Assembly (NCBI RefSeq): GCF_004353825.1
Contig: NZ_SMNA01000004.1
Location: 248,001 to 312,000 of the forward strand
Reading direction: 5' to 3'
DNA: 64,000 nucleotides
Source: Occultella glacieicola
Lineage (GTDB): Bacteria; Actinomycetota; Actinomycetes; Actinomycetales; Beutenbergiaceae
A program made the position numbers and the translations under genes. This document shows, in pieces, positions 8,651 to 18,106 of the stretch; within the stretch, counting starts at the first letter, position 1, and each line of letters opens with the position of its first letter. The notes under the pieces are model-generated. The model did not search any database, was not told the origin of the DNA, and saw only the letters and a program-made list of their open reading frames with translations.

Positions 8651-8728
8651 CCGCCGAGGAAGGTACGAAGCCCTCGAGACCGCCCGTCGGTGCGGGCGGT
8701 CTCGAGGGCGTGGCGACTTCCTCGGCGG
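8651..8728. repeat. Long dispersed palindrome, copy 1 (bidirectional terminator position)
   Basis: A perfect 17-bp stem (8670-8686 with 8693-8709, six-base loop) sits inside an outer 12-bp perfect stem (8651-8662 with 8717-8728). A 7x7 internal loop separates the two stems. It lies between two convergent genes, so it can terminate both transcripts. The core CCCTCGAGACC...GGTCTCGAGGG and right flank GTGGCGAC recur at 14246-14290, making it a dispersed repeat family. Confidence 0.75.
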
Positions 8729-8758
8729 GTGGGCGCCGGGCGGGTCAGGGGCGGCGGG

Positions 8759-9979
8759 TCACCAGTCGTGGACGGTGCCGTCCTGGAGTCGGTTGGTCGG
8801 CAGGTATGCCTGCGCGTAGGGGTGGGCCGCGGCCAGTTCCTCGTCCAGGTCCACGCCGATGCCGGGCGCCTCGCCCGGGTGCAGATGACCGTCGGAGAAC
8901 GTGTAGGCGTGCCGGAACACCTCGTTGGTGAGGTCGGTGTGGCCCGAGTACTCCTGGATCCCGAAGTTGTGGATCGCCAGGTCGAGGTGGATCGCGGCGG
9001 CCATGCCCACCGGCGAGATGTCCTCCGGGCCGTGGATCGCGCTCTTGATCTGGTGCTGGGCCGCGTAGTCGAACAGCTTCCGCAACGGCGACACCCCGCC
9101 GAAGTGGGTGACGGCGGAACGGACGTAGTCGATGAGCTGCTCGCCGACGAGGGTCTGGTAGTCGAACACCGTGTTGAACACCTCGCCGATGGCCAGTGGG
9201 GTGGTCGTGTGCTCACGGACGAGGCGCAGCCCGTCCTGGTTCTCCGCCGGCGTGCAGTCCTCCAGCCAGAACAGGTCGTAGGGCTCGAGCGACTTGCCGA
9301 GGCGGGCGGCCTGGATCGGGGTGAGCCGGTGGTGGGCGTCGTGCAGCAGCGGCAGGTCTGGACCGAACTCGTTGCGCACCGCCTCGAACACGTCCGGGAT
9401 GTGCCGCAGGTACGCCCCGGTGTCCCAGTCCTCGACGGAGGGCAGCGCGCGCTGGTCCAGGCGGGTCGCGTTCTCCGGGTGGGCGCCGGAGGCGTGCACG
9501 CCGTAGACGGCCTTGAGTCCGGGCACTCCGGTCTGGATCCGGATGCTCTGATAGCCCTGTTCCTGCAGCGCCCGCACGGAGTCGAACAGTTCCGGGACGG
9601 ACGCGCCGTTGGCGTGGCCGTAGGTGCGCACGCGGTCCCGCGAGGCCCCGCCGAGCAACTGGTACAGCGGCAGTCCCGCCACCTTCGCCTTGATGTCCCA
9701 TAGGGCGACGTCGACCGCGGCGATCGCGGCCATGGTCACCGGGCCGCGCCGCCAGTAGGCCCCGCGGTACAGGGACTGCCAGGTGTCCTCGATCCGGTGC
9801 GGGTCGGTGCCGATCAGCAGCGGCACGACGTGGTCGCGCAGGTAACTGACGACGGCGAGTTCCCGGCCGTTCAGGGTCGCGTCACCGAGCCCGGTGACGC
9901 CGTCGTCCGTGGTGATCTTCAGCGTGACGAAGTTGCGGCCGGGGCAGGTGACGATGACGCTCGCATCGACGATCTTCAT
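8759..9979 (-). CDS. manD: Enolase-superfamily acid-sugar dehydratase (ManD/RspA type)
   Basis: This 406-residue enzyme matches the D-mannonate dehydratase subgroup of the enolase superfamily. It has an N-terminal capping domain ([20 protein letters not shown]), a TIM barrel with DAHHRLTP as a metal-binding strand, and a further acidic ligand in [20 protein letters not shown] and [13 protein letters not shown] follow. Members dehydrate D-mannonate or D-gluconate to 2-keto-3-deoxygluconate. The gene follows an ABC importer and a GntR regulator, so it likely consumes the imported uronate or aldonate. Mannonate versus gluconate specificity cannot be told here. Confidence 0.88.
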   Translation of the reverse strand: MKIVDASVIVTCPGRNFVTLKITTDDGVTGLGDATLNGRELAVVSYLRDHVVPLLIGTDPHRIEDTWQSLYRGAYWRRGPVTMAAIAAVDVALWDIKAKVAGLPLYQLLGGASRDRVRTYGHANGASVPELFDSVRALQEQGYQSIRIQTGVPGLKAVYGVHASGAHPENATRLDQRALPSVEDWDTGAYLRHIPDVFEAVRNEFGPDLPLLHDAHHRLTPIQAARLGKSLEPYDLFWLEDCTPAENQDGLRLVREHTTTPLAIGEVFNTVFDYQTLVGEQLIDYVRSAVTHFGGVSPLRKLFDYAAQHQIKSAIHGPEDISPVGMAAAIHLDLAIHNFGIQEYSGHTDLTNEVFRHAYTFSDGHLHPGEAPGIGVDLDEELAAAHPYAQAYLPTNRLQDGTVHDW

Positions 9980-10022
9980 GGTGGTCTTCCGGTTCGGAGG
10001 GGTGGGATCGGGGTGGGTCGGG

Positions 10023-10913
10023 TCAGCCCTTGGTCGCGCCGGCGGTCAGGCCCGCGACGAGGTAGCGCTGACCGAAGATGGCGGCAAGGATGACCGGCAC
10101 GGTCATCAGGGTGGCGGCGGCCATCAGGCCACCCCAGTCGGTGCTGGCGTAGGAGATGAAGTTGAACAACGTGACCGGCATCGTGAGGGTGTTCTCGTCC
10201 GCCAGGATCAGCGCGAACATGAAGTTGTTCCAGCTGCCGATGAACGCGAGCACGGCCGCGGCGGCCGTGCCGGGGGCGGCCAGCGGCAGTGCGATCCGCA
10301 GGAACGAGCCGAACGCGCTGAGCCCGTCGGTGCGCGCCGCCTCCTCGAGTTCGATCGGCAGCCCCTCGAAGAACCCGATCATGATCCACAGGATCAGCGG
10401 CACCGCCACGAACATGTGGCTGAGCACCAGCACGGTGTAGCTGCCCACCAGTCCGATCTGGGCGAACAGGTAGTACCACGGCACGAGCAACGAGATGGCG
10501 GGCACGATCCGGGCCACGAGCACCAGCGAGCCGGTGCGGCCCATCGAGAACCGGCCGACGGCCCACGCGGCGGGCACCGCGAGGATCGCGCTGAGGACGG
10601 TGGAGAGCACGCCCACGATCAGCGAGTTCAGCATCGAACCCAGGATCGCGCCGTCGGCGAACGCGTTCCGGAAGTTCTCCAGGGTGGGGGAGAAGACCAG
10701 GCCCACGCTCGGGTCGGTGACCTGCACGTTCGTCTTGAACGCGGCCGCGATCATCCAGATGATCGGCAGCGCCACGAGCAGGCAGACCACGGCGATCGTG
10801 ACGCCACGCAACCACGACCAGAGGCGACGCCGACCGCGGCGGCGACGCGCCGCCGTCGGGCGCTTCGTGGGTGACGAGACGGAAGGTGCGCCGACGGTGG
10901 TCACGGTGCTCAT
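10023..10913 (-). CDS. Carbohydrate ABC importer permease (MalG/UgpE type)
   Basis: This 296-residue permease has six predicted helices. The cytoplasmic EAA loop ([24 protein letters not shown]) couples to the ATPase. The ATG overlaps the stop of the partner permease (10910-10913, ATGA). No ATPase gene is in the cluster, so it probably uses a shared MsiK-type ATPase, as is usual in actinobacteria. Confidence 0.93.
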   Translation of the reverse strand: MSTVTTVGAPSVSSPTKRPTAARRRRGRRRLWSWLRGVTIAVVCLLVALPIIWMIAAAFKTNVQVTDPSVGLVFSPTLENFRNAFADGAILGSMLNSLIVGVLSTVLSAILAVPAAWAVGRFSMGRTGSLVLVARIVPAISLLVPWYYLFAQIGLVGSYTVLVLSHMFVAVPLILWIMIGFFEGLPIELEEAARTDGLSAFGSFLRIALPLAAPGTAAAAVLAFIGSWNNFMFALILADENTLTMPVTLFNFISYASTDWGGLMAAATLMTVPVILAAIFGQRYLVAGLTAGATKG

Positions 10914-11881
10914 GCGGAGGTCCTTCCGGTGCGGCGGCGCAGCAGCACCACGATGGCGACGATGAAGATGGTGAACAGCACCAGCACGGCCGACGCGAGC
11001 CCGTACTCCTGGTAGTCGAACGTGAGGCCGTACGCGTACACGTTCAGGGTCTCGGCCTCGAACCCGGAGCCGCCGCCGGGGCCCTTCGTGGCGTAGATGA
11101 TGTCGAACGTCTTGAGGGCGTCGACGCCGCGCAGCACGAGGGCGGTCAGCAGTGTGGTCCGCAGCATCGGCAGGATGATGTAGCGGAACCGCTGCCAGGC
11201 GTTGGCCCCGTCCATCAGGGCGGCCTCCTCGGGCTCCTCGGGCAGCGTGGACAGCCCGGCGAGCAGCAGGATGGTCATCATCGGTGTCCACTGCCACACG
11301 TCGATGAGCATGAGGGTGGGCAAGGACTGGCTGACCGAGCCGAGGAACTCCTGCGGCGGGATGCCGACGAAGCCCAGCAGGTGGTTGGCGATGCCGTTCG
11401 TGGGGTCGAGGATGAGCAGCCACAGGATGCCGATCGCGACCGGCGTGGCCAGCAGCGGGACCATCAGGATGGTGCGGACGATCTCCATGCCGCGGAAGGC
11501 CTTGCGCATGAGCATCGCCAGCGCCAGGCCGAGCACCGTCTGCAGCAGCACGGCGCCGACCGTGAAGTACACGGTGCGCCATACGGCCGGCCAGAACCGG
11601 CGGGTGTCGGTGAGCGCGTCGATGAAGTTCTGCAGGCCGATATAGGCGTTGTTGGCGTTCACCGCGCCGAACGCATCGGTGAGGCTGAGGTTCAGGGTGA
11701 ACAGCAGCGGGAAGATGATCATCAGGGCGACGAAGCCGAGCGACGGGGTGAGTAGCGCCCACTTCAGGCGGCGGTTCGCCTGCTCGAACGTGAGCGCGGT
11801 CCGGCCGCTGCGGGTCGTGGCGCGCTGGGCGGGCGGCCCGGGAGTCGCGGTCGGGGTCTCGGCAACGGTGGGGGATGGCAT
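10910..11881 (-). CDS. Carbohydrate ABC importer permease (MalF/UgpA type)
   Basis: This 323-residue permease has an EAA loop EEPEEAALMDGANAWQRF near residue 210 and a first helix around residues 40-60. It forms the heterodimeric channel with the MalG-type protein. Its ATG shares one base with the stop of the binding-protein gene (TGATG at 11879-11883), which indicates tight translational coupling. Confidence 0.93.
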   Translation of the reverse strand: MPSPTVAETPTATPGPPAQRATTRSGRTALTFEQANRRLKWALLTPSLGFVALMIIFPLLFTLNLSLTDAFGAVNANNAYIGLQNFIDALTDTRRFWPAVWRTVYFTVGAVLLQTVLGLALAMLMRKAFRGMEIVRTILMVPLLATPVAIGILWLLILDPTNGIANHLLGFVGIPPQEFLGSVSQSLPTLMLIDVWQWTPMMTILLLAGLSTLPEEPEEAALMDGANAWQRFRYIILPMLRTTLLTALVLRGVDALKTFDIIYATKGPGGGSGFEAETLNVYAYGLTFDYQEYGLASAVLVLFTIFIVAIVVLLRRRTGRTSA

Positions 11882-13230
11882 CAGAACTCCCGCTGGCGGT
11901 TGTCACGGATGAGGAAGTCGGAGAACTCGGAGTCCGCGTCGGCAGCGACCGGCGGCACGGACGCACCCGTGATCCCGGCGACCAGCGGCCTGCCGACGAT
12001 GTCGCGGGCGCGACCCACCTGGATCACGTCGGGGCGGTCGGTGCCCTTGCCGTTCTCGGCGTTGACCCGCATGGATTCGGCGAGGTCCTCGGGGAAGGAG
12101 GTGAGCGTGGCCTGGTCGTCCCAGGCGGACTGGCGGGCGCCGGGGATGCCGCCCGCCTGCAGCCGGGCGACCATCTCGGGCCCGGAGATCCACCGGATGA
12201 ACTCCCAGGCGTCGTCCTGGAGCAGCGAGAACCTGTTGATGCCGAGGCTCCAGGACGGGATGTTGTGCGGGACGGACCCGGCCGGGCCGGCCGGGAACGG
12301 CGCGAAGCCCACGGTGTCGATGACCGTGGAGATGCCCGGGTCCAGGAAGTTGGAGTAGATCGCGTCCGCGTCGATGTAGAACGCGGCCTTGCCCTGCGCG
12401 AAGATCGGCATGGCCTGCTCGAGGCTCATGTTCGTCACCCCGGGCGGTCCGGTCTCGGCGAGCAGCCGGCCGTAGAACTCGTACGCGGCGATCGCCTCGG
12501 GGGTGCCGATGCCGGACTCGCCGTCGATCGTGAAGTCGCCACCGAAGGAGTACAGGAAGCTGGACCACTGGGTGACGGCGCCGGAGCGCTGCCCGCGGCC
12601 GACGTACCCGAAGAACCCGTTGTTGCGGTCCGCGAGCTCGAGGGAGATCTCGAGCATCTCGTCGAGCGTGGCGGGGGCGCCGCCGAAGTCCTCGAGCAGG
12701 TCCCTGCGGTAGTACAGGGCGGGCCGCTCAGTGACGATCGGAACGCTCACCACGGTCCCGGCGGTGATCGAACGCTCGCGGGGGGCCTCCTGGAAGTCGG
12801 CCCAGTCGTACGCGGCGTCGCCCTCGACCCGGTCGGTCAGGTCCGCCAGCCAGCCGTTGCGAGTGAACAGGATCTGCTCCTGCAAGGCCCTGACCATCAT
12901 CACGTCGATGTCCGTGGCGGAGGCGTTGAGCTTCACGTTGTAACTGTTCGAGAGCTGATCGGCGGTGAGCAGGCGCATGGAGACGCGCCGCCCGATCTGC
13001 TCCTCGAACTCGGGTAGGTACTCGGCGATCGCCTGGGACCAGACGTGGTTGATCGCCATGATCCGCAGGGGAGCGTTCGGGTCCGCGGTGCGCGGGCCGG
13101 ACGAACAGGCGCTCAGGGTCGCGGCGCCGGCAGCGGCCGCGGCGAGCGCGCCGAAGGACCTGCGGCTCACGACGTGCGCGGGCGTGCCGTGAGCGCGCCA
13201 GCTCGATGGCCGGCTCGATGGCATGGTCAT
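11881..13230 (-). CDS. Extracellular sugar-binding lipoprotein
   Basis: This 449-residue solute-binding protein captures substrate for the adjoining permeases. It starts with a twin-arginine-like signal (VSRRSFGALA) followed by lipobox LSAC at about residue 41. The mature part has family-1 binding-protein features such as PALYYRRDLLEDFG and PSWSLGINRF. Two in-frame ATGs (13230, 13224) are possible starts. It is the first gene of the importer operon after the GntR gene. A palindromic operator precedes it at 13281-13297. Confidence 0.92.
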   Translation of the reverse strand: MTMPSSRPSSWRAHGTPAHVVSRRSFGALAAAAAGAATLSACSSGPRTADPNAPLRIMAINHVWSQAIAEYLPEFEEQIGRRVSMRLLTADQLSNSYNVKLNASATDIDVMMVRALQEQILFTRNGWLADLTDRVEGDAAYDWADFQEAPRERSITAGTVVSVPIVTERPALYYRRDLLEDFGGAPATLDEMLEISLELADRNNGFFGYVGRGQRSGAVTQWSSFLYSFGGDFTIDGESGIGTPEAIAAYEFYGRLLAETGPPGVTNMSLEQAMPIFAQGKAAFYIDADAIYSNFLDPGISTVIDTVGFAPFPAGPAGSVPHNIPSWSLGINRFSLLQDDAWEFIRWISGPEMVARLQAGGIPGARQSAWDDQATLTSFPEDLAESMRVNAENGKGTDRPDVIQVGRARDIVGRPLVAGITGASVPPVAADADSEFSDFLIRDNRQREF

Positions 13231-13280
13231 GCGTAGGGCTCTCTTCCAGGGTCTGTCGGACCGCTACGGCCAACTGGTCC

Positions 13281-13305
13281 AACTGGTAGGACCAGTTGGA
13301 ACCTA
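13281..13305 (-). promoter_or_regulatory. GntR/FadR-type operator and promoter for the uronate importer
   Basis: AACTGGT-AGG-ACCAGTT (13281-13297) is a perfect 17-nt palindrome containing the FadR-subfamily core TGGT-N3-ACCA. A second overlapping copy of the left arm (CCAACTGGT) begins at 13270. A -10-like TAGGTT (13305-13300 on the minus strand) lies just upstream, so bound repressor would cover the transcription start. The upstream GntR is the obvious ligand-responsive factor. Confidence 0.7.
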
Positions 13306-13337
13306 ACAGGGAATCCGTTGGTCTCCAAAGACGCTGG

Positions 13338-14141
13338 TCAGCGCGAGGAGTCCCGACCGAGAAGGGTCTCGATGTGCCGGGTGGCCATGACGTCCAGGCT
13401 CACGTCCAGGTCCGTGCCGTAGGTGCGCAAGCCCAGCGCGAGGTGCTCGCGCATGTACCGCCGGGCGCGGTCGGAGTCCCGCGCCTGCAGGGCGGCGAGG
13501 ATCTCCGGGTGGTGCGGTACGCCCGGCTCCGAGATCGCGGGGTCGGAGTTCGACCGGAGCATCATCTCGAACATGAGGCCGCTGATCGAGGAGAGCATCA
13601 CGCGCAGCACCGGATTCCCGCTGGCGAGTGCGATCGCGTCGTGGAACTCGACGTCCGCCCGGGCCTTGGTGATCACGTCGGTGGCGGACTCGATGCGGTC
13701 GTTGATCTCGGCGAGGGCCTCGAGGTGCGCCTCGGTCGCGCGTTCGGCGGCGAGACCGACGATCTCGACCTCGAGGGGGATCCGGGCCTCGATCAGTTGC
13801 CGCACCGTCGGCCGCTCGGCCCGGTACAGCCCGTCGTACCCGCGGGCCTGGGCCGACGACTGCTCGGCCACGAACGAGCCGCGCCCGGGCGCGACCTCGA
13901 TCAGGTGCTGGGCCTCCAGGCGGCGCAACACCTCGCGGACCACCCCGCGGCTGGCTCCGAACTGGATGGCGAGTTCCCGCTCCGAGGGAAGCTTCGTGCC
14001 GACGGCGATCGCACCGGCGCGGAGGTCCTGCTCGAGTTCGCGCGCGATGCGTTCGGTGAGGAGGCCGCGGTGCCCGGTCGCGCTCACCGGCGGCGGGCCC
14101 GGAGAGGGCTCGGCCACGGGCGGGCTCGGTGGGGTGGGCAT
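13338..14141 (-). CDS. GntR-family (FadR subfamily) regulator
   Basis: This 267-residue repressor has an N-terminal winged helix (LPSERELAIQFGASRGVVREVLRRLEAQ) and a C-terminal all-helical FCD ligand domain (RADVEFHDAIALASGNPVL) that binds metal and a small acid. The ATG at 14141 is preceded by TATCCT and six bases, a leaderless pattern; a longer frame exists upstream but lacks this. It is immediately upstream of the ManD/ABC operon and its FadR-like operator, so it probably senses a hexuronate or aldonate. Confidence 0.9.
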   Translation of the reverse strand: MPTPPSPPVAEPSPGPPPVSATGHRGLLTERIARELEQDLRAGAIAVGTKLPSERELAIQFGASRGVVREVLRRLEAQHLIEVAPGRGSFVAEQSSAQARGYDGLYRAERPTVRQLIEARIPLEVEIVGLAAERATEAHLEALAEINDRIESATDVITKARADVEFHDAIALASGNPVLRVMLSSISGLMFEMMLRSNSDPAISEPGVPHHPEILAALQARDSDRARRYMREHLALGLRTYGTDLDVSLDVMATRHIETLLGRDSSR

Positions 14142-14245
14142 GCGACGAGGATACGCGGACCGGTCAGGGCGTGAGAGCGTCGGTGGGTCTGGGTCTCCTG
14201 GGCCGGCTCGACTGGCCCGGCACCGGGCGGCGTGCAAGTGCCAAG

Positions 14246-14290
14246 CCCTCGAGACCACGGGTACGAATCGACGGTCTCGAGGGTGTGGCG
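14246..14290. repeat. Dispersed palindrome, copy 2
   Basis: CCCTCGAGACC (14246-14256) and GGTCTCGAGGG (14273-14283) form an 11-bp stem with a 16-base loop, followed by the conserved flank GTGGCGAC. It matches the core of the element at 8651-8728. Here it lies between two divergent genes, where a terminator makes little sense. It may be a REP-like element or a protein-binding site. Confidence 0.7.
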
Positions 14291-14367
14291 ACCTCCAGGC
14301 GCTGCGGGTGGGTCCGGAGGTCTTGTGCCGGATCGCGAGCGTCGGATCTCGATGTCAGGCTGGGCGC

Positions 14368-15150
14368 ATGAGTGAATCCGTCCGTAACGCGGCATCCGAT
14401 GCCGGTGACCATCCCGTCGTGCGTACCGGTGCACGGGTCGGCTATGCCGCGAGCGGCGTCCTGCACCTGCTGATCGGGTGGATCGCGCTCCGGCTCGCCT
14501 GGGGCGGTGGGTCCGGTTCGGCCGACCAGTCCGGCGCGCTCGCCGAGCTCGGGTCAACGCCGGTCGGTGCCGTGCTGCTCTGGGTGGTCACGGCCGGGTT
14601 CGTGCTTCTCGGGCTCTGGCAGATCACCGAACTGGTAGGCGCGGATGAGGCGAAGGACAAGGTCAAGAGCCTCGGCAAGGCCGTGATGTATCTGGTCCTC
14701 GCCGGCACCGCACTGCGGATCGCGGCGGGCGGCTCGTCCGGCGGCGGGGACGCGCAGACCTCGAGCCTGACCGGCACCCTGATGGCCCAGCCGTTCGGCC
14801 GGGTCCTGGTGGCGGTGGTCGGGGCGGTCGTGATCGGCGTCGGTATCCATCACGTGGTGAAAGGGGCTCGTGCAAAATTTCTAGAGGACCTGCGCGCGAA
14901 CCCGGGCCGATGGATCACCCGGGCCGGACGGCTCGGGTACATCGCCAAGGGGATCGCCCTGGCCCTGGTGGGCGTGTTCTTCGTGGTGGCCGCCGTTCAG
15001 GCCGACCCCGAGGAGGCGCAGGGCCTCGACGGTGCACTCCGGTCCGTGCTCGAACTGCCTCTCGGGTCGGTGCTGCTCACCGTGGTGGCGCTCGGGATCG
15101 TGCTCTACGGCGTGTACTCCTTCGGCCGGGCGCGGTACGCGAAGGTCTGA
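14368..15150 (+). CDS. DUF1206 membrane protein
   Basis: This 260-residue protein has six predicted helices arranged as three similar two-helix units. Each unit has a G-x-x-A/G-x-G helix start (RVGYAASGVLHLLIG; RLGYIAKGIALALVG), as in the DUF1206 family. Function is unknown; the family is widespread in actinobacteria and cyanobacteria. ATG at 14368 is the first plausible start. No neighbour on the same strand suggests a role. Confidence 0.88.
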   Translation: MSESVRNAASDAGDHPVVRTGARVGYAASGVLHLLIGWIALRLAWGGGSGSADQSGALAELGSTPVGAVLLWVVTAGFVLLGLWQITELVGADEAKDKVKSLGKAVMYLVLAGTALRIAAGGSSGGGDAQTSSLTGTLMAQPFGRVLVAVVGAVVIGVGIHHVVKGARAKFLEDLRANPGRWITRAGRLGYIAKGIALALVGVFFVVAAVQADPEEAQGLDGALRSVLELPLGSVLLTVVALGIVLYGVYSFGRARYAKV

Positions 15151-15269
15151 GCGAGCCTCGACGTGCGCCGGCTCCGTCGTCGCAGTGTCATCCGCTCGCT
15201 CCTGAGGCGGCCCTGACGGTCGTGCTCGGGGTGAGTTCGGTTGACGGTGGGCGTTCGCTCGCGTCCGGC

Positions 15270-18032
15270 TCAGAACGGTGGTGGTTCGTCCGGGTCAGGG
15301 GCGGCGCGATAGGTGGGTCCGGTCCCGCTCGTTCCGGAGCCGGTGTCGGCACCGCCGCGGCTCGTGCTCGTGCTGTCGGTGCTGCTGCTCGTGCTCGTGC
15401 TGTCGGTGCTGCTGCTCGTGCTCGTGCTGTCGGTGCTGCTGCTCGTGCCCGCGCTCGTGCCTGTGCTCGTGCTCGTGCCTGTGCTCGTGCCTGTGCCTGT
15501 GCCTGCCACTGTGCCTGTGCTCGTGCTGGTGCTCGTGCTCGTGCTCGCGCTCGTGGCGTTGGTGCTGGTGCCGCGGGGGTCGGTTGTGCCAGTGCCGCGC
15601 TGCACGGAGGCGCCGCCCGGCTCGGTGGAGCGTGCGAGTTCGGTGATGGTTCCGCTGGGGGTGCGCATGTAGACGTGGCCGGTCGGAGTCCGCCAGAACC
15701 GGTTGCCCTTGGCGTCGATCTCGTCGGTGAAGCCGCCGTGGGTCTTGATCAGGTGGCAGCGTCGGCACTTGGGATCGAGGTTCGCATCGCTGGTGGGTCC
15801 CTCGGGGAACGGAATGCGGTGGTCGAGCTCGGTCATCCGCGCGGTGGCGCCGCACCCGGGCGTGCTGCAGTAGGGCTCGTTCTCCTTGACCCGGTCGGTC
15901 ATGTTCTGAGGTGGGCTGTACCGCGTGGTGCCGTAGTCGACGACGCGATCGGTGATCGGGTCGGTGACCAGCCGCCGCCAGCTACCGCCGGCCGCGAACG
16001 CGCGGGCGACCTCGGCCGGGATCGGGCCAAGGCCCTCGATGTCGGCCGGGGTGTCCCCGCCCATCAGAGTCGAGAGCGGAACGCGGACCAGGATCTGCGC
16101 CCGGCGCCCGCCGAGGACCCCGACCGGCCAGGTTCGCGGGAGGCCGCGGTCGACGGCCGGGTTGAAGACACGCGGGTCGGACCCGGTGTCGGCCCCATCC
16201 CACGACCCTAGGAAACCGCCCGCCGGCGAGGGGCCACCGCCGACCGTCGGAGTGCCAGCGTCCGCCGGCGACGGGCGGAGGTCCGTCGAGACGGTCTCCG
16301 ACGCGGCGTCCGCCTGGCCCTGCGTGCCACTCGACTCAACCGAGCTGGGCCGCGGCACACCCGTGCCGTTGGTGCCGTTGGTGCCGTGGGTGCCCGAGCC
16401 GTTGGCGTCCGAGCCGTCCTGGCGCACGCGGGTCCCGGAGATGGCCGGGGAGGCGCCGGGTTGACTCCCATCGGACCGGGCTGCGGTGGCCGAATCGGAG
16501 GGCGCGGCCGTCGGAGTGGGCGTTGACGAGTGCCCGCCGGGATCGCGTGGATCGCCCGTGGCTTCGCTGGGATCGCCTGTGGCGTCGCCCGTGCCGGCAC
16601 CGGTGCCCGCGACCGTGCCGGCGTCGGGCTCGGGGCCGTCGTCGGTGTGTTCACCGCCGTCACCACGTGCGCCGCAGGTGTGGTGCTCCCGGCCGTCGGC
16701 GCAGGTGCAGGGCGCGACCTGGAGATGGAACGTGAAGCCGGCCAGGTCGGCGACCTTCCCGACGTTGAGACCGTGGGCGATGATGTCGGCGAGCACGTCG
16801 GCCCGCAACTGTTCGAGGGTCCTCAGGTCCCCCGCAGCCTTCGCGGTGGCGGCAGCGCTGTCCAGGAGCAGGTCCATGGCCAGGGCATCGGCCGTCGGCC
16901 AATAGATCGACTGACTGGCCATCCCGTCGGTGTCCACCCGGGCCCTGCCCACGTACCGGCGCGTGCTCGCGATCGCGGCGCGTTGGTTGAACTGTGTCGG
17001 GTCGGCGGCGGCGACGAGCTTGGCAACCTCCCGTGCCACCCGCGACCTCGGCCAGGACGTGGCCTTGGGCAGGATCTCGTCCTGTACCTCGAACGCGGCC
17101 TCGCCGTCCAGGACCGCGACCGCGATCGCGATCACGTCGGCCTTGCCGGCATCGATGAGTCCGGCGGCGAGGGCGTCGCCGGTGGGTGCTGCGATCGTGT
17201 CCAGCAACTGACCGACACGCACGAGCCGGTTCGCCTCGAACTTCGAGCATCCGAGCTTCGGCGTGATCTCGTCGGCAGCCAAGGACTCCCGGAACACGAT
17301 CTGCTTACCGACCGAGCGAGGGCGAGTCATCACCATCGACGCCCGCGACGCCAGTTCCGCAGCCACGTGACGCAGCCCGGCAGCGGCAGCCGCCTCAAGG
17401 CGCTGGTAGCACGCCAACGCGTCGACCAGTTCGAACTCGTCGAAGTCGGTCAGGTCCGAGCGGTCGAGTTCGTCGACCATGAACCCGTCGACCGGTCGCG
17501 CAGCAAGCCTCGTCGGGTCCACCGAGGGCAGTCCGTCCGGGTCCCACGGAGCGGCCGCACGGGATGCTCCGGACGCCGCCGGGACTGGGGCATCCAAGGG
17601 GCGAGCACCGTTGACCATGGATCGGCCCCGACCTCCTCGAGCGCCGTCGACGGTGGCTCCGGACGTGGCGTCGGGCACGCCCGTCTCGCCGTCCTCGGCG
17701 ACGTCGACGGTGGGTACGGAAGCGGCCTCGGGCATGCCCGTCCCGCTGTCCTCGGCGACGTCCATCGTGTCAAGGTCGGGATCGAAGAAGGCCCCTTCAT
17801 CAGGGTCAAGGAACTCCGCGTACCAGTCCTCGAGCGCCATGGATCGTTCGTAGGCCTCGAGGTCGGCAAGGTCCTGCGGGCTCAACGCGGCCCGGGCGGA
17901 CTCGGTCAGCTTGCGATAGTCGATCACCCGCGCCGGCTCCCCAAGCGCATGGTCGAGGGAGGTGCAGTTCGCGCAGCACCCCGACCCCGGCATCGCCGCC
18001 GGGGCGGCCGCCTGACCGCTCGATTCGAACAT
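15270..18032 (-). CDS. DUF222 / HNH endonuclease domain protein with tandem repeats
   Basis: This 920-residue protein has a DUF222 helical domain (about residues 190-440). A Gly/Thr/Asp-rich low-complexity spacer follows, then an HNH nuclease domain with CSTPGC, ELDHRIPF and CRRCHLIKTHGG. The Cys pairs bind structural zinc and the His residues the catalytic metal. Such proteins are multi-copy in actinobacteria and their biological role is not established. A leaderless -10 box (TAGTGT, seven bases upstream) supports the start at 18032; ATG at 18062 is an alternative. The N- and C-terminal regions contain DNA tandem repeats. Confidence 0.88.
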   Translation of the reverse strand: MFESSGQAAAPAAMPGSGCCANCTSLDHALGEPARVIDYRKLTESARAALSPQDLADLEAYERSMALEDWYAEFLDPDEGAFFDPDLDTMDVAEDSGTGMPEAASVPTVDVAEDGETGVPDATSGATVDGARGGRGRSMVNGARPLDAPVPAASGASRAAAPWDPDGLPSVDPTRLAARPVDGFMVDELDRSDLTDFDEFELVDALACYQRLEAAAAAGLRHVAAELASRASMVMTRPRSVGKQIVFRESLAADEITPKLGCSKFEANRLVRVGQLLDTIAAPTGDALAAGLIDAGKADVIAIAVAVLDGEAAFEVQDEILPKATSWPRSRVAREVAKLVAAADPTQFNQRAAIASTRRYVGRARVDTDGMASQSIYWPTADALAMDLLLDSAAATAKAAGDLRTLEQLRADVLADIIAHGLNVGKVADLAGFTFHLQVAPCTCADGREHHTCGARGDGGEHTDDGPEPDAGTVAGTGAGTGDATGDPSEATGDPRDPGGHSSTPTPTAAPSDSATAARSDGSQPGASPAISGTRVRQDGSDANGSGTHGTNGTNGTGVPRPSSVESSGTQGQADAASETVSTDLRPSPADAGTPTVGGGPSPAGGFLGSWDGADTGSDPRVFNPAVDRGLPRTWPVGVLGGRRAQILVRVPLSTLMGGDTPADIEGLGPIPAEVARAFAAGGSWRRLVTDPITDRVVDYGTTRYSPPQNMTDRVKENEPYCSTPGCGATARMTELDHRIPFPEGPTSDANLDPKCRRCHLIKTHGGFTDEIDAKGNRFWRTPTGHVYMRTPSGTITELARSTEPGGASVQRGTGTTDPRGTSTNATSASTSTSTSTSTGTVAGTGTGTSTGTSTSTGTSAGTSSSTDSTSTSSSTDSTSTSSSTDSTSTSRGGADTGSGTSGTGPTYRAAPDPDEPPPF
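15364..15444. repeat. Three perfect 27-bp tandem repeats in the HNH protein C-terminus
   Basis: Units 15364-15390, 15391-15417 and 15418-15444 are identical and encode a nine-residue Ser/Thr/Asp repeat (STDSTSTSS type). A further, less regular Gly/Thr/Ser repeat continues to about 15560. The period is a multiple of three, so copy changes preserve frame. Confidence 0.9.
17646..17759. repeat. Two 57-bp tandem repeats in the HNH protein N-terminus
   Basis: Units 17646-17702 and 17703-17759 are similar but diverged and encode 19-residue repeats of the form VDVAED-xx-TG-x-P. They lie just after the N-terminal segment of the DUF222/HNH gene, and the period is in frame. Confidence 0.8.
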
Positions 18033-18106
18033 GTGTACCACACTACCCGCGCCCGCCGACATTGGGGAGACTGTCCGGCAGGCTGGGGATAATCGGCGAT
18101 GACCCG

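Noticed and set aside
14246-14283. Palindrome as a transcription terminator
   Set aside because: The flanking genes are divergent, so no transcript ends there; kept as a dispersed repeat instead.
15364-15560. Short-period repeats that could look like a CRISPR array
   Set aside because: Units are contiguous without spacers and in frame in the HNH gene; no cas genes are near.
15270-18032. HNH protein as homing endonuclease or intein
   Set aside because: DUF222 domain and lack of intein splicing motifs fit the ordinary actinobacterial DUF222/HNH family.
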